In this document: one piece after another, positions 1-5,124 of the stretch
Numbering within the stretch: the first letter of the stretch is position 1
How the letters are laid out: each line of letters opens with the position of its first letter
Assembly: GCA_947176975.1 (NCBI GenBank)
Contig: CAMWSW010000094.1
Span: forward strand, 1 to 5,124
Reading direction: 5' to 3'
DNA length: 5,124 nt
From: an uncultured Clostridia bacterium
GTDB lineage: Bacteria; Bacillota; Clostridia; Christensenellales; UBA3700
Position numbers and translations under genes: made by a program
Notes under the pieces: model-generated
What the model saw: the letters and a program-made list of their open reading frames with translations, nothing else
Told to the model about the DNA's origin: nothing
The model's database searches: none

Positions 1-2
1 AG

Positions 3-2063
3 CAAGTTCAAAATAACGAACAAATATCTGAAAGTATTGCCGCCAACTCTCAACCGCCGTTGTCTTTCAACGAAAGACTCAATCGCATATTGAATTCGGG
101 TGAGGAGCAGACCGATTTGGGTAATTTCGAATTCCCGTACGGCGGCAAAAAGAAGGAAGTTGAAGAAGTCAAAGAAGAACCTCAAGTGACGGAACAGGTT
201 GAAATCGTCGAAGAGAAAGTCGAAGAAGAACCGCAAAAGGTCGTTGAGGACAGAACGGAGACCAGACAGGAAGAGAGTATGGACGAGTATATTGCCCGCA
301 TGAATAGAGAAAAGCAGGCAAACGAGCCTTCGCCTGTCAAGAATTATCACGCAACCGACGACGTAAAAGTGGAGAAGCCCGTGGAAAATAGCGACGGTTA
401 TTTCCAAAAGACCTACGACAAGCCAAAGCCGATAGTCGCAAAACAACAGCCAGCAGCGCAACCTGCTCAACAACCGTCAAAGAGCCTTCCTAATATAGAC
501 AACGGAAGTAACAAACAACAGCAAGTAAGTCAAGAAGAGACGAAAGAGGAGAAACCGAAGATAATCAGAACTCCTTATATTCCGCCTAGCATTGACAACC
601 TCAACGATTATGTTCCCGATTCCGACGACAACGAAGACTTTATGGAAAGGACGAGAATAATCGAGAGGACGTACGCCAACTTCGGAATCGAAGTGCACGT
701 CAAGAATATAGTCAGCGGACCGTCTGTCACCAGATATGAGTTTGAAATTCCCGAAACTTTGTCGGTAGAGAAAATACCTTCAAAGCTCAATAATATTCTT
801 ATGGCGTTGGCTGTAGAGACGGCGCGAATAGAAGCTCCTATTCCCGGCAAGTCGCTTTGCGGTATCGAAGTGCCCAACAAGGTGCGTAAGACCGTTGGAC
901 TTAAGGAATTTATCACCAGCGAAAAGTTTAAGAACAAGAAGGGCGGACTGTATTTTGCTCTCGGTAAAGATATTGACAACAACTGTCACTATGAAGACTT
1001 AGCGGACTTCCCGCACGGACTTATTGCCGGCGGTACCGGTAGCGGTAAGAGCGTATGCCTTAACACGATGCTTTGTTCGCTCATATACAAGTATTCTCCC
1101 GAAGAGTTGAGAATCATACTCGTAGACCCCAAGAGAGTAGAGTTTAGCAAATATCAAGCTCTTCCGCACTTGCTCACGCCGAAAATTTATAATACTCCCA
1201 AGGAGTCGCTCGGCATACTTAAATGGCTGTGCGCAGAAATGGAGAGAAGATACGCTTTGTTTGCAAAACGCTTTGTCAACAAGATTGCAAGTTATAATGC
1301 AACCAAAGAGGTAATCGACGCAGGCGAAACGATTCCTTATATCGTCACCATTATAGACGAGGTGGGCGATATCATGGTAAGCGAACAAGCCAAAGAATTC
1401 GAGACTTACGTCTTGACTCTTGCGCAAAAGGCAAGAGCTGCGGGAATTCACTTGATACTGGCTACGCAAAGACCTTCCGTCGACGTCATTACGGGTAACA
1501 TCAAAGCCAACTTGCCGACTAGAATTGCATTTGCAGTCACCACTGGTACGGATAGTAGAACGATACTCGATAGCATCGGCGCAGAAGATTTGCTCGGTAA
1601 GGGCGATATGCTTATCAAGACGACCAAGTCGAGATATATGCTGAGATTGCAAAATCCCTTTATAGACGATATGGAAATTCAAAATATAATGAGAGATATC
1701 GTAAGTCACAATTCCGCTTATTATGATGAGAAGATAGAGGCGGAGATTGCGTCGATATCCGAGCCGAAGAAAGAAGAACCTGCGGGAGCTAAAGCTCTTG
1801 AAAAGATAAAAGAATTTGACTTCCCGGATGATTTGTGTCCCGACGTACTCAAGAGAATTGTCGGACTTGACAACGTGTCTATATCCTGGATGCAGAGAGC
1901 TTTTTCAATAGGATTCTCAAGAGGCGGAAAGATTTACGACTGGCTTTTGGCTTGCGGATATATCGAGAAGCAAGGATCTAAGTGCGTATGTCTGCTTTCG
2001 TCCGAGCAAGTAGATCAAATAATCGAAAATGCTCGTTTGGGCGACGAAGGCGGCGAAGAGTGA
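3..2063 (+). CDS. ftsK: FtsK/SpoIIIE-family DNA translocase (5'-partial)
   Basis: This is a hexameric, ATP-driven double-stranded DNA pump that clears chromosome DNA from the division septum. The frame is open to the window edge (it reads QVQNNEQISES... before position 60). The TTG at 60 has no ribosome binding site, so the gene almost certainly starts upstream, where the family's N-terminal membrane segments would lie. From the edge to about 560 it encodes a charged, Gln/Glu/Pro-rich linker, probably disordered. The alpha/beta motor follows, with Walker A GGTGSGKS at 1029-1052, DPKRVEF near 1125-1145, Walker B IIDEVGD at 1350-1370 and the family signature ATQRPSVDVITG at 1461-1496. A gamma winged-helix domain occupies about 1840-2005 and contains QRAFSIGFSRGGK. 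Without the N-terminus, FtsK, SpoIIIE and soluble SftA-type proteins cannot be told apart, but family membership is certain. Oddities are VG in place of the usual FA after the Walker B DE, and an altered recognition helix. Confidence 0.96.
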   Translation, partial: QVQNNEQISESIAANSQPPLSFNERLNRILNSGEEQTDLGNFEFPYGGKKKEVEEVKEEPQVTEQVEIVEEKVEEEPQKVVEDRTETRQEESMDEYIARMNREKQANEPSPVKNYHATDDVKVEKPVENSDGYFQKTYDKPKPIVAKQQPAAQPAQQPSKSLPNIDNGSNKQQQVSQEETKEEKPKIIRTPYIPPSIDNLNDYVPDSDDNEDFMERTRIIERTYANFGIEVHVKNIVSGPSVTRYEFEIPETLSVEKIPSKLNNILMALAVETARIEAPIPGKSLCGIEVPNKVRKTVGLKEFITSEKFKNKKGGLYFALGKDIDNNCHYEDLADFPHGLIAGGTGSGKSVCLNTMLCSLIYKYSPEELRIILVDPKRVEFSKYQALPHLLTPKIYNTPKESLGILKWLCAEMERRYALFAKRFVNKIASYNATKEVIDAGETIPYIVTIIDEVGDIMVSEQAKEFETYVLTLAQKARAAGIHLILATQRPSVDVITGNIKANLPTRIAFAVTTGTDSRTILDSIGAEDLLGKGDMLIKTTKSRYMLRLQNPFIDDMEIQNIMRDIVSHNSAYYDEKIEAEIASISEPKKEEPAGAKALEKIKEFDFPDDLCPDVLKRIVGLDNVSISWMQRAFSIGFSRGGKIYDWLLACGYIEKQGSKCVCLLSSEQVDQIIENARLGDEGGEE

Positions 2064-2086
2064 GAATAGTATCTGCGAAATATAAT
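2058..2086 (+). promoter_or_regulatory. Candidate sigma-A promoter upstream of pgsA (weak)
   Basis: A perfect TATAAT hexamer lies at 2081-2086 in the 54-base gap between ftsK and pgsA, 31 bases before the pgsA start. The hexamer 17 bases upstream (2058-2063, GAGTGA) is a poor match to TTGACA, and there is no TG extension directly before the -10. It could be a weak internal promoter for pgsA and the genes downstream, or a chance match in AT-rich DNA. No hairpin or other signal was seen in the rest of this gap. Confidence 0.22.
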
Positions 2087-2102
2087 AAGAGGGAACTAAT
2101 AT

Positions 2103-2108
2103 AAGGAG
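2103..2108 (+). promoter_or_regulatory. Ribosome binding site of pgsA
   Basis: AAGGAG stands 9 bases before the ATG at 2118. It decides the start in favour of that codon over the in-frame ATG at 2136, which has no comparable site in front of it. Confidence 0.8.
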
Positions 2109-2117
2109 CGAGAGAGA

Positions 2118-2771
2118 ATGGGCAAAAGCGCGTCAATGACACTGCCTACCAAGATTACGTTGGTCAGACTGATTATGATACCGTTGATTTTGGTATGCTA
2201 TTGTCTTCAACCTTTGTATGAATACCTTTTTATTATTACGGCGTTGTTGTTTATCATAGCGTCTATGACCGACTATTTGGACGGACATATAGCGCGCAAG
2301 TATAACATGGTCAGCGATTTGGGAAAACTTCTTGATCCAATTGCCGATAAAGTATTGGTGGCAACAGGATTATTTATCTTGGTGGACGGCAATTATATTT
2401 CCGAGATACCTTATATGGAACTGATTTGCTCGGTCATCATTATTGCTAGAGAGTTTATGATAGGAGTTTTGCGTCAAGTTGCAGCATTGAAGGGCGTCGC
2501 TTTGGCGGCGGATAAGCTTGGAAAAATCAAGACGGCTACGACGATGTTCGGTTTGACTTTCTTGCTGTGCTCGGCAAATGACTTGTTGGTATTCAAGATA
2601 TTCAGATACGTCGGCATAGTATTATTCTTGCTTGCGACATTGTTTACAGTCTTGTCTGGTGTCAACTATATGGTCAAGAATGCAAAACTTTTGATTGGTG
2701 AAAGCAAAGAAAAAGAAGTTGAAGTATACGAGAGCAAAACTCAAGTGTTTGAGGAAGAGGATAAGGAATGA
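2118..2771 (+). CDS. pgsA: CDP-diacylglycerol--glycerol-3-phosphate 3-phosphatidyltransferase
   Basis: This integral membrane enzyme joins CDP-diacylglycerol and glycerol-3-phosphate to give phosphatidylglycerophosphate and CMP, the committed step towards phosphatidylglycerol and cardiolipin. The complete CDP-alcohol phosphotransferase motif is present: D52, D55-G56, A59-R60, G69, D73 and D77, where the aspartates bind metal and act in catalysis. R111-E112 and GKIKT (135-139) fit the PgsA subfamily. Several hydrophobic segments (about residues 14-30, 34-50, 79-90, 100-112, 140-152 and 160-186) match the expected multi-pass topology. At 217 residues it is longer than the roughly 180-195 typical of E. 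coli and Bacillus PgsA; the excess is largely a charged, Glu/Lys-rich C-terminal tail from about residue 194. The stop overlaps the rimO start as ATGA. A related phosphatidyltransferase (for example phosphatidylserine synthase) is possible but less likely, given the motif context and the cinA-recA neighbours. Confidence 0.94.
   Translation: MGKSASMTLPTKITLVRLIMIPLILVCYCLQPLYEYLFIITALLFIIASMTDYLDGHIARKYNMVSDLGKLLDPIADKVLVATGLFILVDGNYISEIPYMELICSVIIIAREFMIGVLRQVAALKGVALAADKLGKIKTATTMFGLTFLLCSANDLLVFKIFRYVGIVLFLLATLFTVLSGVNYMVKNAKLLIGESKEKEVEVYESKTQVFEEEDKE
2751..2771 (+). promoter_or_regulatory. pgsA-rimO translational coupling site
   Basis: The rimO start and pgsA stop share the bases ATGA at 2768-2771. 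The likely Shine-Dalgarno sequence is the purine run 2751-2760 (GAGGAAGAGG) inside the end of pgsA, with GAGG ending 7 bases before the ATG. The second AAGGA, at 2763-2767, directly abuts the start and is too close to act as the binding site. The arrangement suggests that ribosomes finishing pgsA re-initiate on rimO. Confidence 0.65.
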
Positions 2772-4087
2772 AGATAGGATTGATATCTTTGGGGTGCGAT
2801 AAAAACCGTATCGACAGCGAGAATATGCTTGCATATCTGCAAGACGACGGCTATGAATTGACGGGAGAGCCAAGCGAGGCAGATATAATAATTATCAATA
2901 CCTGCGGATTTATCGACAGCGCAAAGCAAGAAGCCATAGATACGATTCTCGAGATGGCTGAATACAAAAAAGATAAGTGCAAGTATCTAATAGTTACGGG
3001 TTGTCTTGCTCAAAGATATATGCAAGAACTTGAGAAAGAATTTCCAGAAGTGGATATGTTTTTGGGCACGGCTAACTATCATAAGTTACCTCTGCTTATC
3101 AAAAATATGGTGGGCGGACAGGGAGAAAAGTGCTACGTCAATGACAAGGATGCGCGTGTATTTTCTCCAAAGAGAGTTTTGACGACGCCTTATCATTATG
3201 CGTATTTGAAGATAGCGGAAGGGTGCGACAACAAATGTACATATTGCGCCATTCCTAATATTCGCGGTAAATTTACTTCAAGAAAAATTGAAGATATAGT
3301 CGACGAGGCGCAGTCGCTTGCCAAAGATTACGGCATAAAAGAATTGATTATTGTTGCCCAAGACGTGTCGAGATACGGCATAGACTTATACGGCGAAATC
3401 AAGTTGATAGAACTTCTCAAAGAGCTGTCAAAGCTCGACGTAGAATGGATAAGACTTTTGTATTTATATCCCGAGCAGGTCACGGAAGAACTCATCGAAT
3501 ATATGGCAAACAATCCCAAGATATGCAACTACGTTGACATACCTTGCCAGCACGTCAGCAATAAGATACTCAAGTTGATGAACAGAAAGGTGACGAAAGA
3601 GCAAATTGTCGACCTCGTGGGTATGATAAGAAGACATGGCGACTTCACGATACGCTCAACTTTTATCGTTGGTTTTCCGAGAGAAGAACAAGAGGATTTT
3701 GACGAACTCAAAGAGTTTATTTCCACTGCAAAGTTGGATAGATGCGGATTCTTTGCTTATTCAATGGAAGAAGGAACTCCTGCAAGCCGATTGAGCGGAC
3801 AGATAGACGAAGAAATCAAATCGCAAAGGCAGGAAGAACTTTACGCTTTGCAAGAAAGTATAATGGCGGACAAACTCAAAGAGAGAATCGGCAGTGTCGT
3901 CGACGTAATATACGAAGGTATTGATTACGACTTGCAGTTGTTTTACGGCAGAAGCAGTTACGATGCGCCCGAGATTGATACCAAAGTGTATTTTTACGCA
4001 GACAAGCCTTTGGAGATAGGCAAAATTTATAAAGTAAAACTTCAAGAAGTTGACGGAATCGATTATTTCGGACACGTGGCGGAGTAG
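2768..4087 (+). CDS. rimO: Ribosomal protein uS12 methylthiotransferase RimO
   Basis: This radical-SAM enzyme adds a methylthio group to the beta-carbon of a conserved aspartate in ribosomal protein uS12, in the cytoplasm. The N-terminal UPF0004 domain (about 1-120) carries the three auxiliary cluster cysteines C10 (SLGC), C46 (NTCGF) and C79 (TGCL). The radical-SAM domain has C153-xxx-C157-xx-C160 (EGCDNKCTYCAIP) for the SAM-binding 4Fe-4S cluster. A TRAM domain fills about residues 370-435. RimO rather than the tRNA enzymes MiaB or MtaB is indicated by GCxKNxxDSE at the N-terminus and by the DAPEID motif at 399-404 in the TRAM region. Its length of 439 residues is normal for RimO. Small departures from the usual motifs are D11 where Pro is common, and C260 in DIPCQH where Leu or Ile is usual. 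It starts inside the pgsA stop and is followed 8 bases later by the cinA-like gene, so it is surely part of the same operon. Confidence 0.96.
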   Translation: MKIGLISLGCDKNRIDSENMLAYLQDDGYELTGEPSEADIIIINTCGFIDSAKQEAIDTILEMAEYKKDKCKYLIVTGCLAQRYMQELEKEFPEVDMFLGTANYHKLPLLIKNMVGGQGEKCYVNDKDARVFSPKRVLTTPYHYAYLKIAEGCDNKCTYCAIPNIRGKFTSRKIEDIVDEAQSLAKDYGIKELIIVAQDVSRYGIDLYGEIKLIELLKELSKLDVEWIRLLYLYPEQVTEELIEYMANNPKICNYVDIPCQHVSNKILKLMNRKVTKEQIVDLVGMIRRHGDFTIRSTFIVGFPREEQEDFDELKEFISTAKLDRCGFFAYSMEEGTPASRLSGQIDEEIKSQRQEELYALQESIMADKLKERIGSVVDVIYEGIDYDLQLFYGRSSYDAPEIDTKVYFYADKPLEIGKIYKVKLQEVDGIDYFGHVAE

Positions 4088-4091
4088 GAGG
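4086..4091 (+). promoter_or_regulatory. Ribosome binding site of the cinA-like gene
   Basis: AGGAGG overlaps the rimO stop codon TAG (4085-4087) and ends only 4 bases before the ATG at 4096. The spacing is short but the match is perfect. The site fixes the start of the short CinA protein and shows that no longer reading frame was simply missed upstream, since that space is occupied by rimO. Confidence 0.75.
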
Positions 4092-4095
4092 AAAT

Positions 4096-4803
4096 ATGAT
4101 AGAGACTTGCAAGAATTACTGTGTGCTCAAAGCTTTTGACATTGACGCGGATATGCTTGCTAAATGCAAGAAGTTGGCAAGCGTAGACGGTGTAAGTTTG
4201 GAGTTCAAACAACTCAATCTTGACTGCAAACTTACTCTCATCAACAAGAGCGCAAGCGATATTGACTTCCAAAGAATTTTGGATTTGATACTCGATACGT
4301 TAGGCGAAAACGTATATGCCAATTACGATACGACGCTGGAGCAGTGCGTGATTGAAAATGCAAGAAACAAAGGCGCAAAGATTGCCGTAGCCGAGTCTTT
4401 GACTGGCGGTATGATATGCTCGAGATTGGTCGACGTGCCGGGAAGCAGCAGCGTATTGTACGAGGGATTTGTGACTTACGACGTATCGTCCAAGGTGCGC
4501 AGATTACACGTCAAACTTGCCACTATCGAAGAAAGCGGCGTTGTAAGCGAAGAAGTCGCAAGAGAAATGGCGCAAGGACTTTTGCAAAACAATGAGATAG
4601 ATTTGGCGATAGCTACTACGGGTTGCGCAGGTCCGTTGAGCGACGATTACGATACTCCCGTGGGACTGTCGTATATCGCGATTGGCAACAGATACGGCAT
4701 AGACGTATTCGATACGTTCTTTGACAAAGACAGAAACGAAATTAGAAAATGTGTGACAAATACTGCGTTGTATTTGGCGCTTAAAAATATAAAAGAACTT
4801 TAA
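4096..4803 (+). CDS. cinA: CinA-family protein, KH-like plus NMN deamidase (PncC) domains, no MoCF domain
   Basis: The C-terminal half (about 87-235) is a CinA/PncC domain, a family known to hydrolyse nicotinamide mononucleotide to nicotinate mononucleotide and ammonia in pyridine nucleotide recycling. Visible motifs are AVAESLTGG (97-105), GFVTYDVSSK (124-133), SGVVSEEVAREMAQG (147-161) and TTGCAGP (174-180). The presumed catalytic positions S101, Y128, K133 and T175 are present with the family's spacing, and R213 or R217 may be the conserved arginine. Residues 1 to about 80 look like the KH-like domain that in full-length CinA joins the MoCF domain to the deamidase domain: VLKAFDID corresponds to the usual 'lrtfGigEs' and LGENVYANYDTTLE to 'lg..vyg.dd.tle'. 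Full-length CinA has about 410-430 residues; this protein has 235 and lacks the entire MoCF domain. The rimO-cinA-recA context supports it being the true cinA equivalent. The family is certain; the activity and the KH assignment are inferred. Confidence 0.9.
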   Translation: MIETCKNYCVLKAFDIDADMLAKCKKLASVDGVSLEFKQLNLDCKLTLINKSASDIDFQRILDLILDTLGENVYANYDTTLEQCVIENARNKGAKIAVAESLTGGMICSRLVDVPGSSSVLYEGFVTYDVSSKVRRLHVKLATIEESGVVSEEVAREMAQGLLQNNEIDLAIATTGCAGPLSDDYDTPVGLSYIAIGNRYGIDVFDTFFDKDRNEIRKCVTNTALYLALKNIKEL

Positions 4804-4804
4804 T

Positions 4805-4808
4805 GAGG
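4805..4808 (+). promoter_or_regulatory. Ribosome binding site of recA
   Basis: GAGG (within TGAGGT) lies 10 bases before the recA ATG at 4819, directly after the cinA stop TAA (4801-4803). It is shorter and further away than the sites of the upstream genes, but it is the only candidate in the 15-base gap. No LexA-type operator (GAAC-N4-GTTC) and no convincing promoter were seen in this gap or the end of cinA. Confidence 0.5.
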
Positions 4809-4818
4809 TATTATTAGT

Positions 4819-5124
4819 ATGGAAAAAGATAAGAAAGACGTTGAAAAATCAGAACTTGTGGCAGACGCCATTGCAAAGATTGAAAAGCAATACGGCAAGG
4901 GATCTATCATAAGACTTGGAGATAAAGAAATCGAGCATATCGACGTAATCAGCACGGGTTGTTTGACGCTTGATATGGCTTTGGGCGTAGGCGGTTTGCC
5001 AAAGGGTAGAATTATTGAAATTTACGGACCTGAGTCTTCGGGTAAGACTACCGTCGCTTTGCACGCAATTGCGTCGTGTCAGAAAGAGGGCGGATTGGCA
5101 GCTTTCATCGACGCGGAACACGCG
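4819..5124 (+). CDS. recA: Recombinase RecA (3'-partial)
   Basis: RecA forms ATP-dependent filaments on single-stranded DNA, drives homologous strand exchange and triggers LexA self-cleavage. The ATG at 4819 opens a frame that runs off the window after exactly 102 codons, reading MEKDKKDVEKSELVADAIAK at the N-terminus. The N-terminal helix region IEKQYGKGSIIRLGD (21-35) and the core TGCLTLDMALGVGGLPKGR (46-64) are diagnostic, followed by Walker A GPESSGKTT (70-78, bases 5026-5052) and FIDAEHA at the window end. Only about the first 30% of a typical 340-350 residue RecA is visible, so Walker B, the DNA-binding loops L1 and L2 and the C-terminal domain cannot be judged. C48 replaces the usual Ser in TGSL, a mild change. 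The gene starts 15 bases after cinA, as in many Bacillota where the two are cotranscribed. Confidence 0.97.
   Translation, partial: MEKDKKDVEKSELVADAIAKIEKQYGKGSIIRLGDKEIEHIDVISTGCLTLDMALGVGGLPKGRIIEIYGPESSGKTTVALHAIASCQKEGGLAAFIDAEHA

Noticed and set aside
60..62. TTG at 60 as the true start of ftsK
   Set aside because: No purine-rich site precedes it and the same frame stays open for 19 codons back to the window edge with linker-like composition, so it is an internal codon.
999..1709. Long open frame on the minus strand inside ftsK (236 codons)
   Set aside because: It lies antisense to the highly conserved FtsK motor, has no recognisable motif, and is best explained as a shadow of biased codon use on the plus strand.
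2064..2117. Terminator or riboswitch between ftsK and pgsA
   Set aside because: No stem-loop with a T-run and no structured-looking element can be found in these 54 bases.
3742..3924. Second plus-strand frame (60 codons) inside rimO
   Set aside because: Arg-rich out-of-frame translation within the conserved end of RimO, with no ribosome binding site; a shadow frame.
4803..4817. Four-codon mini-ORF ATG AGG TAT TAT TAG between cinA and recA, overlapping the cinA stop
   Set aside because: It has no ribosome binding site of its own beyond coding sequence and contains the recA Shine-Dalgarno; four codons is well within chance.
4849..5121. Minus-strand open frame of 90 codons over the recA start
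   Set aside because: It is antisense to unmistakable RecA coding sequence and has no recognisable protein features.

Overview
The window is one continuous stretch of same-strand (+) housekeeping genes: an FtsK/SpoIIIE-type DNA translocase (5' end cut off by the window), the phosphatidylglycerophosphate synthase PgsA, the ribosomal protein S12 methylthiotransferase RimO, a short CinA-family protein, and the first 102 codons of RecA (3' end cut off). This set of neighbours is characteristic of Bacillota, especially Clostridia. The proteins resemble those of anaerobic Clostridia, the Shine-Dalgarno sites are mostly strong (AAGGAG, AGGAGG), the code is standard, and arginine is often AGA. An uncultured, probably gut-type clostridial lineage is a reasonable inference, but nothing here fixes the genus or order.

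Layout: 3-2063 ftsK (a long charged linker, then motor, then a gamma winged-helix domain); 2064-2117 a 54-base gap with a strong ribosome binding site and a TATAAT hexamer; 2118-2771 pgsA; 2768-4087 rimO, overlapping pgsA by four bases (ATGA); an 8-base gap; 4096-4803 cinA-like gene, whose ribosome binding site overlaps the rimO stop; a 15-base gap; 4819 to the window end, recA. No terminator-like hairpin, RNA gene, mobile element, CRISPR array or non-coding stretch over 60 bases was seen. The spacing suggests that at least pgsA-rimO-cinA-recA is one transcript, perhaps read through from ftsK.

The genes do not form a single pathway. FtsK and RecA deal with chromosome segregation and recombination, PgsA makes anionic phospholipid, RimO modifies the ribosome, and the CinA-type protein probably recycles nicotinamide mononucleotide (NMN). 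The cluster is better seen as a conserved core-genome neighbourhood than as a new system. The features most worth a second look are the CinA protein, which has lost the usual N-terminal MoCF domain but appears to keep the KH-like linker domain and all recognisable deamidase active-site positions, and the FtsK gamma domain, whose DNA-recognition helix differs from the usual sequence at the DNA-contacting positions. I found no convincing undescribed system.
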